Shown here: positions 10,966 through 20,252 of the stretch, piece by piece
How positions within the stretch are numbered: position 1 is the first letter of the stretch
Layout of the letters: the number at the start of each line of letters is the position of its first letter
Assembly (NCBI RefSeq): GCF_900111195.1
Contig: NZ_FOGL01000002.1
Location: forward strand, 225,902 to 289,901
DNA: 64,000 nucleotides
Direction: 5' to 3'
DNA from: Gracilibacillus ureilyticus
GTDB lineage: Bacteria > Bacillota > Bacilli > Bacillales > Amphibacillaceae
The notes under the pieces: model-generated
Told to the model about the DNA's origin: nothing
The model's database searches: none
What the model saw: only the letters and a program-made list of their open reading frames with translations
Made by a program: the position numbers and the translations under genes

Positions 10966-11892
10966 ATGTCATTAGATCAACCGGCAGAAACGGGCAAATC
11001 ATCATTGGTTAAATTTATAAATTCTAAAAATGTTGTACCATATGTTTTAATTTCTCCATTTCTAGTCTCATTTCTTCTATTAACCGTATATCCGGCTGTG
11101 CAGGGGGTGATAATGAGTTTTCAAAAAGTTTTGCCTGGACAGGTGACTTTCGTAGGGTTATCAAACTATAACCGTATATTTAATCCGACATTTTTAAAAG
11201 CGCTTACAAACACCTCGGTATATGTTGTTCTTACTGTTATTATATTAACCGTCCTGCCTATGTTGTTTGCAACTATTCTCAATTCTAAAATAGTACGCCT
11301 GAAAACATTATTTCGGGCATCATTGTTTATGCCAGCTTTAGCATCCACGATTGTGGCAGGTATGGTATTCCGGTTAATGTTCGGCGAGACAGATACAGCT
11401 GTCGCCAATCAACTATTAAACTGGTTTGGAATAGATTCCGTTGATTGGCGTTTTAATGCCTGGTCCGGGATGTTCTTAATGGTAGTTTTATGTGTGTGGA
11501 GATGGTTGGGGGTTAACATTCTATATTTCCTTGCAGCATTACAAAATGTACCGGTTGAACTGTATGAAGCGGCTGAGGTGGATGGTGCTACAATATGGCA
11601 GAAATTTCGTCATGTCACTTTACCGTTCTTAAAGCCTGTCACTGTTTTCGTTGTAACAATATCCATCATTAATGGTTTCAGGGTATTTGAAGAAAGTTTT
11701 GTTTTCTGGGAGGCAGGTTCTCCAGGTAATATCGGTCTCACAGTTGTTGGATATATTTATCAGCAGGGTATTCAGCAAAATGATATGGGCTTTGGTGCAG
11801 CAATAGGTGTGATACTAATGCTTATTATATTCGTTATCAGTTTTATTCAGTTAATGTTAACAGGTGCCTTTAAGCGAGGTGATCAATCTTGA
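10966..11892 (+). CDS. araP: Arabino-oligosaccharide ABC permease (AraP type)
   Basis: This MalF-type membrane component has 308 residues and about six membrane segments. The EAA loop (YEAAEVDGATIWQKFRHVTL) lies near residues 200-219. Assignment to AraP rests mainly on context: the linked binding protein at 13410 strongly resembles B. subtilis AraN, the arabino-oligosaccharide receptor. It starts at ATG 10966 after AGAGGGGGGA. The next permease overlaps its end by four bases, which indicates translational coupling. Confidence 0.8.
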   Translation: MSLDQPAETGKSSLVKFINSKNVVPYVLISPFLVSFLLLTVYPAVQGVIMSFQKVLPGQVTFVGLSNYNRIFNPTFLKALTNTSVYVVLTVIILTVLPMLFATILNSKIVRLKTLFRASLFMPALASTIVAGMVFRLMFGETDTAVANQLLNWFGIDSVDWRFNAWSGMFLMVVLCVWRWLGVNILYFLAALQNVPVELYEAAEVDGATIWQKFRHVTLPFLKPVTVFVVTISIINGFRVFEESFVFWEAGSPGNIGLTVVGYIYQQGIQQNDMGFGAAIGVILMLIIFVISFIQLMLTGAFKRGDQS

Positions 11893-12719
11893 ACAAAAAA
11901 GCAGTTAGCTGGGTTGTAACTGTGGGTATGGGGATAATCTCACTTATTGCATTATTTCCAATACTATTGCTATTACTCTCATCATTTCGTCCTTCATCAG
12001 AATTAATGCGCTCAGGAATTAGTTTAACCTTTGATTGGGCGGACTTGAATCTTGATAACTATCTATATATTTTCTCGCAAGCGGATGGCTATTGGACCTG
12101 GTATGCAAATAGTCTGTTAATCTCAGCGCTGACCATTATTCTATCATTATTCTTTTCTTCCATGGTAGGTTACGCTCTTGCAGTATATGATTTTAAAGGT
12201 CGCAATCTATTCTTTGGCTTTGTTGTCTTTATATTGATGGTGCCGTTTGAAATTCTCATGCTGCCTTTATTCCAAATGATGATTAGTGCACAGCTGGTAG
12301 ATACTTATGCAGGGGTAATTCTGCCATTAATAGTGGCACCTATTGCTGTCTTTTTCTTTCGTCAGTATGCATTGGGGTTGCCAAAACAGTTAATGGATGC
12401 AGCGCGAATAGATGGGGCGACAGAATACGGAATATTTTTTAAGATTATGCTGCCATTAATGACTCCATCATTAGGTGCGATGGCAATATTACAAGGTTTG
12501 GGCAGCTGGAATAACTTCCTGTGGCCATTAATTGTTTTGCGTTCAAATGACATGTTTACATTACCAATTGGCCTTGCCACATTATTAACACCATATGGAA
12601 ACAATTATGATGTCCTGATTGCAGGTTCTGTGATGACGATTATTCCAATCATTATCCTGTTCATATTCTTCCAGCGGTATTTTATTGAAGGGTTAACAGT
12701 TGGTGGAGTAAAAGGCTGA
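11889..12719 (+). CDS. araQ: Arabino-oligosaccharide ABC permease (AraQ type)
   Basis: This MalG-type partner of AraP has 276 residues and six predicted membrane segments. The EAA loop (MDAARIDGATEYGIFFKI) lies near residues 166-184, and the protein ends in GGVKG. It starts at TTG 11889 inside the last codons of araP with GCGAGGTGA just upstream. Together with AraP, AraN and a shared ATPase it should import arabinose oligomers. A YesL gene follows after 10 bases, so the order is P-Q-YesL-N rather than the N-P-Q of B. subtilis. Confidence 0.8.
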   Translation: MNKKAVSWVVTVGMGIISLIALFPILLLLLSSFRPSSELMRSGISLTFDWADLNLDNYLYIFSQADGYWTWYANSLLISALTIILSLFFSSMVGYALAVYDFKGRNLFFGFVVFILMVPFEILMLPLFQMMISAQLVDTYAGVILPLIVAPIAVFFFRQYALGLPKQLMDAARIDGATEYGIFFKIMLPLMTPSLGAMAILQGLGSWNNFLWPLIVLRSNDMFTLPIGLATLLTPYGNNYDVLIAGSVMTIIPIIILFIFFQRYFIEGLTVGGVKG

Positions 12720-12729
12720 AAACAGGGGG

Positions 12730-13389
12730 GTGAATAGTATATCAGGTTATCAAATGGTTGAATCACTTGATCGAATATTAAAAGCATTACTGAAAATTGT
12801 CTGGTTAAATTTTCTGTGGTTCGCGTCAGCGCTAACAGGTCTATTAATCTTTGGTATTTTCCCGGCTACGGTTGCTTTGCTGACTGTATCTCATAATGTC
12901 ATAGAGAAGAAACTGGATTTCCCGATTTATCATCACTTTATTAATATTTATAAGAAGGAATTTGGAAGAGCAAATTTATCAGGATGGTTGCTAGTACTAT
13001 GTGCCATCATATTATATTTAAATTATCAGATTATTGACCAATCCAATGGCCAAGTACCACTAATTGTAGTTTTTTCTTTCTATTTTTTAATTATTATCTA
13101 CAGTTTAGTTGCAATCTGGATATTTCCGCTAATGTCCTGTTTTGAAGGAAATATCATTCAGTATTTAAAAAACGCTATTATTATCGGACTAACAAAATTC
13201 ATCTACACCATACTGAACCTGCTCTGTTTAACGGTTTGCTTATATATATCATTGGAAATACCGGCAATGTTTTTATTTGTGACAGCAGGATTGACAGGGA
13301 TTCTGGTTATGTCAGTCAGCGTAAATGTTTTCTCGAAGACAGGTCTGTTACAACGAACCAGCTTAAACATAATTAATCAAAAGAATTAA
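12730..13389 (+). CDS. YesL-family (DUF624) membrane protein
   Basis: This is the second YesL protein, of about 219 residues, with the family pattern VWLNFLWFASALTGLL and the turn FPATVA near residue 50, plus about four to five membrane helices. It lies inside the araPQN operon between permease and receptor genes, which ties YesL to sugar uptake more closely than to regulation. The start is uncertain: GTG 12730 touches the GGGGGG ribosome binding site, and ATG 12751 would cut into the conserved N-terminus. An ATA at 12739 has ideal spacing but would be an unusual start. Function is not known for the family. Confidence 0.75.
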   Translation: MNSISGYQMVESLDRILKALLKIVWLNFLWFASALTGLLIFGIFPATVALLTVSHNVIEKKLDFPIYHHFINIYKKEFGRANLSGWLLVLCAIILYLNYQIIDQSNGQVPLIVVFSFYFLIIIYSLVAIWIFPLMSCFEGNIIQYLKNAIIIGLTKFIYTILNLLCLTVCLYISLEIPAMFLFVTAGLTGILVMSVSVNVFSKTGLLQRTSLNIINQKN

Positions 13390-13409
13390 ATGATGGAGGT
13401 TATGAAAAG

Positions 13410-14735
13410 ATGAAAAATTACAAAATATTAGTTTTTCTGTTTGGATTGCTTCTATTTATCCTTGCAGGCTGTGGAGGAGGAAGTGAGGAAGAGGCTACAG
13501 GTACTGCTACCGCTGGGGAAGATATTGAAAATGCTACAGAGCTGACAATGTGGACTTTCGTGGAATTGCATATGGAGTTCTTTACAGACGCAGCAAATCG
13601 ATGGAATGAAGAAAATCCTGATCGACCAATTCATCTGAAAGCTGAAACTTACCCTTATGATCAGATGCATAATAATTTACTGTTGGCATTACAATCAGGA
13701 AAAGGTGCACCTGATATTGCTGATATAGAAATTGGCCGTTTTCCCAATTTCCTTGAAGGCGAACCCCAGCTGCATGCGATGAATGAATATGTAGAACCGG
13801 AGATAGAAAACTTTGTTAAATCAAGATTCGATATTTACGCAAAAGATGGCAACTATTATGGAATGCCAACACATGTCGGCGCTTCAGTAATGTATTATAA
13901 CAAGGAAATCCTCGAGGAAGCGGGAGTCGATCCTGATAGTATTCTTACATGGGATGATTTTGTAGAAGCAGGAAAACAGGTTACAGAAAAAACGGATTCT
14001 GTGATGTTTAACTCATTTCCAGGTGATTACCTGCCTTTTTGGCAGATGGTTTCCCAGCAGGATTCTGATTTTATCGACACAGAAGGGAATATTACAATAA
14101 ATAATCAGGAAAACCTTCGTGCACTCGAACTTTTAAAAGAAATGCAGGATCTGGGGATATCCGAGGTAGCTCCAGGTGGTGAGCCGCACGCCGAAGAATA
14201 TTATCAATATATGAATGAAGGCGGGGCAGCGGCTATAGCAATGCCTGCATGGTATATGGGCAGGTTTACGGATTATATGACAGACCTTGAAGGCAAGATG
14301 GTTGTCCGCCCTTTACCAGCATTTGAGGAAGGCGGAAAACGTTCAGCAGGAATGGGGGGGACGGGAACCGTTGTAACAAACCAGACAGAACATGAAACGT
14401 TGGCAAAAGACTTCCTTGCATACGCTAAACTATCAAAAGAAGCGAATATTAAATTATGGACAGTACTGGGCTTCGATCCACCGCGTCACGATGTTTGGGA
14501 TGATCCCGCTGTTTTAGAGGAAAATAAATTCTTTCGATATTTTGGTGATGATATTTTTGACACACTAACAGATATTAAAGATGAAATAAATGCAGTAAAT
14601 ATAACAGAAAACACACCGGCAATAGCCACAGAGTTAAATACAAATACACTGAATAATATTTTGCGAGATGGAGCACAAACACCGGAAGAAGGCCTAAAAT
14701 CAGCACAGGAAGCAGTAGAGTCACAAATTGAATAA
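13410..14735 (+). CDS. araN: Arabino-oligosaccharide-binding lipoprotein (AraN type)
   Basis: This extracellular receptor of the arabino-oligosaccharide importer has 441 residues. Residues 1-20 are a lipoprotein signal with lipobox LAGC (Cys21). Resemblance to B. subtilis AraN is clear at several points: an LTMWTF start of the mature domain, YPYDQMHNNL, GAPDIADIEIGRF, PLPAFEEGGKRSAG and WTVLGFDPPRHDVW. In B. subtilis AraN serves arabinose, arabinobiose and longer oligomers together with AraP, AraQ and the shared ATPase MsmX. It is last in the operon and followed by a terminator. Confidence 0.87.
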   Translation: MKNYKILVFLFGLLLFILAGCGGGSEEEATGTATAGEDIENATELTMWTFVELHMEFFTDAANRWNEENPDRPIHLKAETYPYDQMHNNLLLALQSGKGAPDIADIEIGRFPNFLEGEPQLHAMNEYVEPEIENFVKSRFDIYAKDGNYYGMPTHVGASVMYYNKEILEEAGVDPDSILTWDDFVEAGKQVTEKTDSVMFNSFPGDYLPFWQMVSQQDSDFIDTEGNITINNQENLRALELLKEMQDLGISEVAPGGEPHAEEYYQYMNEGGAAAIAMPAWYMGRFTDYMTDLEGKMVVRPLPAFEEGGKRSAGMGGTGTVVTNQTEHETLAKDFLAYAKLSKEANIKLWTVLGFDPPRHDVWDDPAVLEENKFFRYFGDDIFDTLTDIKDEINAVNITENTPAIATELNTNTLNNILRDGAQTPEEGLKSAQEAVESQIE

Positions 14736-14742
14736 CGAGGAG

Positions 14743-14774
14743 AAGGGATCGTCATTAAAGCGATTCCTTTTTTC
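14743..14774 (+). terminator. Rho-independent terminator after araN
   Basis: AAGGGATCG (14743-14751) pairs with CGATTCCTT (14761-14769) with one G-U pair, followed by TTTTTC. It separates the araPQN operon from larC. Confidence 0.75.
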
Positions 14775-14844
14775 TTTACAACCAATAATTAATAAGCTTA
14801 ATATGAGAATATAAGCAGTTACAGAGAAGAGGGAGTTTTTAATT

Positions 14845-15717
14845 GTGAAGACATTATATTTGGATTGTTTTTCAGGGATAAGTGGGGATATGACGATTGC
14901 TGCTCTGTTGGATACTGGAGTAGATGTGGATTACTTTGAGAATGAATTGAAAAAGTTACATTTGGAAGAAGAGTATCAGCTGCAATTTAAGCGGGTGAAT
15001 AAAAATGGAATATCAAGCTTTAAATTTGATGTGATTTTTGATGATCAACCTCCTCATCACGATCATGACGATAATCATGGACATAGTCATCATCATCATG
15101 GCCATGAGCATAATCACAGACATAGCCATCATCACGATCATGACCATGATCACAATCATGGACATAGCCATCATCATGATCATGAGCACAATCACGGACA
15201 TACCCATCATCATCGTACATACAAGGATATTGTCACATTAATAGAAAATAGTGAACTTAATGAAACGGTTAAAGAACTATCTCTGAGAATGTTTAATGTG
15301 ATAGGTGAAGCGGAAGCGAAAATTCACGGAATGAAATTAGATAATGTACATTTCCATGAAGTTGGGGCTATTGATTCTATAATAGATATTGTCGGCACTG
15401 CTATATTAGTTGATAAGCTGGCGGTAGAAAAGGTCGTGTCATCTCCCGTTCCGACAGGTTCTGGCCGTATTTCAATTGATCATGGTATCTATCCAGTTCC
15501 CGCACCTGCCACATTAGAAATTTTAAAAGATGTCCCATTAAAAAATAGTGATGTGAAAGGGGAATTGACTACACCGACTGGTGCAGCGATTGTTAAAGTG
15601 CTTGCTGAAAATTTTTCAGAGTCTATACCAAATATGACAGTAAATCAAATTGGTTACGGTGCAGGTACTAAAAATTTTAGAGAACACCCTAATATTTTGC
15701 GAGTAATTCTCGGATAA
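14845..15717 (+). CDS. larC1: LarC N-terminal half (nickel-pincer cofactor biosynthesis)
   Basis: LarC is the CTP-dependent nickel insertase that completes the nickel-pincer cofactor of lactate racemase-type (LarA) enzymes. This 290-residue protein carries only the N-terminal domain. It begins with TLYLDCFSGISGDM, and later has HFHEVGAIDSIIDIVG, VPTGSGRISIDHGIYPVPAP and GELTTPTGAAIVK, ending in the GYGAGTKNF region. Residues 66-125 are a linker with about 30 His mixed with Asp, Gly, Glu and Asn, likely a nickel store. The C-terminal domain is missing here but is encoded at 37010-37474. A terminator follows at 15733, so no direct frameshift fusion is possible. It starts at GTG 14845 behind GAGGGAG. 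LarA, LarB and LarE are not in the window. Confidence 0.88.
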   Translation: MKTLYLDCFSGISGDMTIAALLDTGVDVDYFENELKKLHLEEEYQLQFKRVNKNGISSFKFDVIFDDQPPHHDHDDNHGHSHHHHGHEHNHRHSHHHDHDHDHNHGHSHHHDHEHNHGHTHHHRTYKDIVTLIENSELNETVKELSLRMFNVIGEAEAKIHGMKLDNVHFHEVGAIDSIIDIVGTAILVDKLAVEKVVSSPVPTGSGRISIDHGIYPVPAPATLEILKDVPLKNSDVKGELTTPTGAAIVKVLAENFSESIPNMTVNQIGYGAGTKNFREHPNILRVILG

Positions 15718-15732
15718 TATAATGCAAATTAG

Positions 15733-15766
15733 TAACCCTGTTTATTCATTAACAGGGTTATTTTTC
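15733..15766 (+). terminator. Rho-independent terminator after larC1
   Basis: TAACCCTGTT (15733-15742) and AACAGGGTTA (15751-15760) are perfect arms, followed by TTTTT. It shows that larC1 is a closed transcription unit. Confidence 0.85.
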
Positions 15767-15790
15767 GTCGGTTAAAAAATACCTTGCATT

Positions 15791-15819
15791 ATTAAGTAAT
15801 TTAATATAAACTACTTAAT
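15791..15819. promoter_or_regulatory. Inverted repeat, candidate PadR operator
   Basis: ATTAAGTA (15791-15798) and TACTTAAT (15812-15819) are perfect arms spaced by 13 bases, 30 bases upstream of the padR start. PadR repressors commonly bind such separated dyads over their own promoters, so autoregulation is likely. Confidence 0.55.
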
Positions 15820-15848
15820 GTTATTAGGTAATATAGGGGGTTGGGTTA

Positions 15849-16166
15849 TTGAATAAAGAAATGCTTAAAGGAACGATAGATCTTCTCATACTTTCCCTAT
15901 TAGATCAAGAAGACAGTTATGGATATCAAATTTCAAAAAAGATAAAAGATAAAACAGAAGGTACATTTCTTATTCAGGAAGGAACTCTCTACCTGTCATT
16001 AAAGCGATTAGAGAATAATGAAGCTATTTCTTCCTATTGGGGAGAGAAAAGTCAGGGGGGAAGGAGAAAGTATTATAAGATTACGGAAGAAGGGAAAAGA
16101 CAATTCAGCCAAATTACGAATGATTGGAAGCATGTCGTGCATATAGTAAATAGATTTATCCCTTAA
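15849..16166 (+). CDS. PadR-family transcriptional regulator
   Basis: This small winged-helix repressor has 105 residues, normal for the short PadR class. The N-terminus (MLKGTIDLLILSLL) and the wing region (EGTLYLSLKRLE and GGRRKYYKITEEG) are diagnostic. It starts at TTG 15849, with GGGGGTTGG upstream. It is followed closely by uppP and a membrane protein with a HAAS-like cytoplasmic helix bundle, a common PadR partner. It probably represses its own operon through the dyad at 15791-15819. The ligand is unknown; envelope stress or a cell-wall antibiotic is an inference from uppP. Confidence 0.87.
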   Translation: MNKEMLKGTIDLLILSLLDQEDSYGYQISKKIKDKTEGTFLIQEGTLYLSLKRLENNEAISSYWGEKSQGGRRKYYKITEEGKRQFSQITNDWKHVVHIVNRFIP

Positions 16167-16195
16167 AGGAAAATTAGAAATAAAGGAGCTTTTAC

Positions 16196-17011
16196 ATGGA
16201 AGAATTAGTATTACTGATCAAGTATTTTGTTTTAGGATTAGTGCAGGGGATTACTGAACCTATTCCTATATCCTCAAGTGGTCACATAGTTATTTTTAGG
16301 GAATTGTTTGGAATTGAAGCGAAGGGGCTCTCTTTTGAAATCTTTGTTAATTTCGCTTCACTACTAGCTGTATTGGTAATCTATCGCAAAGATATTGTCC
16401 GCCTTGTCACAAACGGATTAAACTTTATGGTAAAAAAAGATATGGAAGCAAAAAAGGATTTTCAATTTATCATATACTTAATTATCGCTACAATTCCTGT
16501 TGGGGTAGTAGGTGTATTATTTGGTGATGCCATTGGAGATCTGATTGGAAATAATACTATGGTAGTTGGGATTACTTTATTAATTACAGCTGTAGCGCTT
16601 TGGGTAATTCGTAACTTACGTGGTCGAAAAAATGATGGAGATTTAACGATGAAAGATGCTGTCTTAGTTGGACTGTCACAAATGGTCGCATTAACACCGG
16701 GGATTAGCCGCTCAGGCGCAACAATTGTCGGATCAATGTTAGTCGGAATGAAACAGGAAACAGCATTACGCTTTTCCTTTTTACTGTATATTCCTGTTAG
16801 CCTTGGAACAGGAATCCTGGAAATACCTGATATATTCCGGGATCCAACGATGGATACATTATTAATTCCATATATCATTGCTTTTATTACGACATTTATC
16901 GCAACATACTTTGCATTGAAATGGTTTATGAATATTATGGCAAGAGGAAATTTACGATATTTTTCTTACTATTGTGTGGTTGCAGGGATATTAATTCTTC
17001 TATTTATGTAA
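16196..17011 (+). CDS. uppP: Undecaprenyl-diphosphatase
   Basis: This membrane phosphatase recycles undecaprenyl pyrophosphate to the monophosphate used as carrier in peptidoglycan and other glycan synthesis; extra copies confer bacitracin resistance. It has 271 residues and about eight membrane segments. The two active-site motifs are present: [14 protein letters not shown] (residues 17-30) and PGISRSGAT (168-176, with Arg172). The first motif has EPIP where many relatives have EFLP, but the catalytic Glu21 and Ser/His residues are intact. It starts at ATG 16196 after AAAGGAGC. Its placement between PadR and a HAAS-type protein suggests induced expression rather than housekeeping. Confidence 0.92.
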   Translation: MEELVLLIKYFVLGLVQGITEPIPISSSGHIVIFRELFGIEAKGLSFEIFVNFASLLAVLVIYRKDIVRLVTNGLNFMVKKDMEAKKDFQFIIYLIIATIPVGVVGVLFGDAIGDLIGNNTMVVGITLLITAVALWVIRNLRGRKNDGDLTMKDAVLVGLSQMVALTPGISRSGATIVGSMLVGMKQETALRFSFLLYIPVSLGTGILEIPDIFRDPTMDTLLIPYIIAFITTFIATYFALKWFMNIMARGNLRYFSYYCVVAGILILLFM

Positions 17012-17034
17012 TTGGCAGGAGTTGAGGTAAGAAT

Positions 17035-17661
17035 ATGAATCTCTTTAAAAAAATAACCAGTTTCTCTGATATAAAGTTTTTCTGGATTCTTCTTATTTCC
17101 ATAACAGTGTTTGTTATCACGTTATTTGTTGATTACTATGATAACCCGGCATATACTCCGGTTAATGCTTTAGTAGGGTATGGTCTTGCAATAATGATAG
17201 GAGGTCTATGGGCAATCTTCAATTATGTCGGACATATGAAAATTAATGTCTTATACCGAAATAGTAAAGACCTTTCCTCATTTGTAGAAAGATTAACATT
17301 GAATAAAGATGAAAAGATCGAATTACTTACCTATATGGAAGATTATGTCCAGAATCTGGTTGACCAAGGGAAACCGATGGAAGAAGCAACTTCCATTGCA
17401 ATAAATCAGTTTAAAATAAAAGAATTTGACCAAATGTCTAAGGATTCCGCTGTTTTTCATTTACCTGCACACCATTATTTGATAGGTTATGCATTTTTAA
17501 CTGGAGTGCTTTTTGTAATATGGTTAGCAATCAGCAATACAATAACCAGTTCTTTGTACATTATCGTAATGGAAGCCACCTGCTTTGCTTATGCGACAGG
17601 TTTCATTGTTGCATTCTTCATGTACAAACTCATTGATATAATGATATACAAGAAACTGTAA
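17035..17661 (+). CDS. Membrane protein with HAAS/DUF1700-like cytoplasmic bundle
   Basis: This 208-residue protein has two N-terminal membrane segments (about 17-36 and 43-63) and a cytoplasmic helical section. The section LNKDEKIELLTYMEDYVQ followed by GKPMEEATSIAINQF (about 90-132) looks like the HAAS helix pair found next to PadR genes. Two or three more membrane segments follow to the C-terminus. In similar pairs the membrane protein is thought to sense or relay a membrane signal to the PadR partner. That role here is inference. It begins 23 bases after uppP with TTGAGGTAAG as ribosome binding site. Confidence 0.65.
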   Translation: MNLFKKITSFSDIKFFWILLISITVFVITLFVDYYDNPAYTPVNALVGYGLAIMIGGLWAIFNYVGHMKINVLYRNSKDLSSFVERLTLNKDEKIELLTYMEDYVQNLVDQGKPMEEATSIAINQFKIKEFDQMSKDSAVFHLPAHHYLIGYAFLTGVLFVIWLAISNTITSSLYIIVMEATCFAYATGFIVAFFMYKLIDIMIYKKL

Positions 17662-17836
17662 CAAAAAAGATCTGGCCTCTTGGAGGACATTCAACTTTCA
17701 TTAGATAGTCAAATACTTTTCTGTCACAAGCATTGAAGAGGAACACTAAAGCGGAGTGACCGGCCGAAGTGCTAGCATAGCACTCCATAAATACACCTTT
17801 AGTCCACAGAATCCGTATTATAAGAATTAGAAAAAT

Positions 17837-17879
17837 AATATCCGAACGATCTGATGGTTTCGATGATCGTTCGGATATT
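17837..17879 (-). terminator. Terminator of the minus-strand AraC operon
   Basis: Arms AATATCCGAACGATC (17837-17851) and its perfect complement (17865-17879) make a 15-base-pair stem. On the minus strand the stem is followed by TTATTTTTCT. It can also act on plus-strand transcripts from the uppP operon. Between 17662 and 17836 I see only a small hairpin (17768-17784). Confidence 0.8.
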
Positions 17880-17914
17880 GTTGTTTCTATGATGCTTTTG
17901 TCCGGGCTTCTTTT

Positions 17915-20212
17915 CTATGCTTCTTTACTTTTGTATTGTGCCCGGTATTTACCTGGGGTAATCCCCTCCATTTTACGGAATGAGCGGATAAAGTTTTGCG
18001 AATTGTTATACTGTAAGTCCTCGGCAATTTCTTTAACAGATTTATTGGTTGTAGTCAGCCAGTCTTTTGCTTTATTTATACGGTACTTCAATAAATATTC
18101 ACTAAATGAATAGCCGGTCTCTTTCTGAAAAATACTGCTTAAATAGTTAGGGTTATAATGCAGTTCAGCAGCAATCAAATCCAGTGATATATCACGATTG
18201 AAACTTTCCTGAATCATTCGAATCATCTTATCAGAAATTCTTTTATTTTTGCTGTCATCTTTGGCATCTAAATTATCGATTAACGGATGAATAATCTTAT
18301 TTAAAATCCAGTCTCTTATCTCCTCAAGTGAGCTGAGACTCTGATAATGTGTAATCATTTCCGTTGAATGGAAATCTTCGACATCAATGCCCAGTAACTC
18401 TTTCAATTCAAAAAGTTCATACAGAAAGCGTGATAAGATTATTTCCAACTGTTGATGATGGATATCATTTCTGTCAATATATTCAAACAGTTTTAATAAT
18501 TCAATTCCCGCTTTTTCTTTATCACTAACCTTAATTGCATCAAAAAGTTTATTTTTGATTGCAGATGGGTATGGTGCGATATTGGAGTAACGTCTATTTA
18601 AATTTTCATAGAAAATAATAGATGAGTCACCCATTTTGAGACGATACTTCAATGCTTCTTTACTCTCTTTAAAGGCAGTATCCGCTTCATGCAGATGTTT
18701 AAACCTCTGGCTTATCCCAATACTTACACTTAAATGGAATAATTCCTTCACCTTTTCCTGGATTAACTGGACTTTCTGGTTGATACTGCGTGTATATTCA
18801 GCATCATTTTCACACTCAGTTATAATAATTGTTGTTTGTGTATCGTTAATGACGATTGGTGTAAATCTTTCATTTGCCGGAATAATATCTTCCATCAAAT
18901 TGTTAATAGCAAATAAAATAAGATCCTGATCATTTTTATCAAATTTTTCCTGGTCAACCGCATCAAATTTTAATGAGAAAATGGTTAACCAAGTCCAGTT
19001 AGTATGATAATGGAATGATTGCAGTTTTAAAGGCAGCTCATCATTCTTAACTTTTCCCTGAACGAGACGCATCATAAACAATTGCTTTAATTGAGTGACC
19101 TGACTCTGTACTCTTTTTTCTAATTGATTGTTCTGATTGAGCAGTTTTTCAATATGTGTTTCGATCAGATCAAACTCATTAACGTTATTCCCGGCAGTTT
19201 CCGATTGATTTGAATAAATCGCATTTCTTAACCTTTTGACAGGCTTATAAAGCACCCGGCTTCCAATCACCGCAAAAATAATCGATATAATTAAAAGAAT
19301 ACTAACAATTAATACAGTGATCCAACCGATGGAACTTGAACGCATATGCAAATCACTTAATTTAACAAAAGATAAATAAGTCCAATTATTATAGTTGGAA
19401 GTATGATAAGTGATTTTATACGCCACATTACTTATTGTGTATTCAAACTGTCCTTCCTCGGCATCCTGGTCAATTTCGTTAAAAAGTGAAGAAGGGATAT
19501 AATTATCTTCCCCAATATAGGCTGTATTGCTATGAGCGATTGTCTGATTATCTTCATCTAATATTAGAAAAGATTCACTATTGTTACTGCCAGCCATAAT
19601 TTCTGTAAGTTCACAGGTTGGAATTAAGACACCGATAATACCAGTTGGCTCAGAAGAGAGGATAGGAAGTTTTTTAACCAGGTTAATATAATGCGAACAA
19701 CTCTTTTTTGTTGCATTAGGAAAATCGATTTTATCTGCTTCTTCCAATATCCAGCTGGACTTATCAGGGATATTCATATAACTGGTGTTGATTTCTTCAT
19801 ACGTAGTCTTATCCAAGCGTACTAAACCATCATTATTAATGAGCCATTTCTTATCAAAACTGACAAAGATAATATCCTCAATCCCTGTTTCAATTGTCTG
19901 AAGGTGATTGAGGTCACGTCTCAATTTATTAAAATCAGAAAAAGAAGCTGCATTCATATTTTCATTCAAAAATTGCTGGGTTTGTGTTGATCGAACAAAA
20001 TATGTTGTGGATAAATCGACATATTTAAGAACCTGCTCAACATTTGTCTGAATTTGATAAATATTTTGTTTCTTCTCGTCATTCGAATAATCCACAATTG
20101 CATTGGATGATTGCCAGTAAGAAAGTCCGCCTGTGATAATAACTGGTACCGTACTTAAAATAATGAGAAAAGCAATCAATTTAAAATAATGTTTCGTCGA
20201 AAATTTTTTCAT
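17915..20212 (-). CDS. YesS-like membrane-anchored AraC-family regulator
   Basis: This large one-component regulator has about 765 residues. TM1 lies near 12-32, an extracellular Cache-like sensor spans about 33-290, and TM2 lies near 295-317. A cytoplasmic middle region follows, then a C-terminal AraC DNA-binding domain over the last 100 residues, with motifs DLIAAELHYNPNYLSSIFQK and QNFIRSFRKMEGITPGKYR. Size and layout match B. subtilis YesS, the activator of rhamnogalacturonan genes. It likely senses an oligosaccharide or receptor outside and activates the divergent importer and pectin operon. ATG 20212 is chosen because GAGGAAG lies 6 bases upstream; an in-frame TTG two codons earlier has no spacing. 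Confidence 0.85.
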   Translation of the reverse strand: MKKFSTKHYFKLIAFLIILSTVPVIITGGLSYWQSSNAIVDYSNDEKKQNIYQIQTNVEQVLKYVDLSTTYFVRSTQTQQFLNENMNAASFSDFNKLRRDLNHLQTIETGIEDIIFVSFDKKWLINNDGLVRLDKTTYEEINTSYMNIPDKSSWILEEADKIDFPNATKKSCSHYINLVKKLPILSSEPTGIIGVLIPTCELTEIMAGSNNSESFLILDEDNQTIAHSNTAYIGEDNYIPSSLFNEIDQDAEEGQFEYTISNVAYKITYHTSNYNNWTYLSFVKLSDLHMRSSSIGWITVLIVSILLIISIIFAVIGSRVLYKPVKRLRNAIYSNQSETAGNNVNEFDLIETHIEKLLNQNNQLEKRVQSQVTQLKQLFMMRLVQGKVKNDELPLKLQSFHYHTNWTWLTIFSLKFDAVDQEKFDKNDQDLILFAINNLMEDIIPANERFTPIVINDTQTTIIITECENDAEYTRSINQKVQLIQEKVKELFHLSVSIGISQRFKHLHEADTAFKESKEALKYRLKMGDSSIIFYENLNRRYSNIAPYPSAIKNKLFDAIKVSDKEKAGIELLKLFEYIDRNDIHHQQLEIILSRFLYELFELKELLGIDVEDFHSTEMITHYQSLSSLEEIRDWILNKIIHPLIDNLDAKDDSKNKRISDKMIRMIQESFNRDISLDLIAAELHYNPNYLSSIFQKETGYSFSEYLLKYRINKAKDWLTTTNKSVKEIAEDLQYNNSQNFIRSFRKMEGITPGKYRAQYKSKEA

Positions 20213-20252
20213 AGGCAACTTCCTCGTATTAAATTGACTAAAACGTGTATCT

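Noticed and set aside
15013..15241. Several open frames on both strands over the His-rich part of larC1, encoding Met- or Asp/His-rich peptides
   Set aside because: They are reading-frame shadows of the repetitive CAT/CAC coding sequence of LarC1 and have no ribosome binding sites.
16244..16286. UppP active-site motif change (EPIP instead of EFLP) as a sign of inactivation
   Set aside because: The catalytic Glu, Ser and His and the second motif with Arg172 are intact, so it looks like a subfamily difference.
17662..17836. Possible copy of the dispersed GC-rich repeat around AAAGCGGAGTGACCGG
   Set aside because: Only a short block looks similar; without alignment the resemblance is too weak to call.
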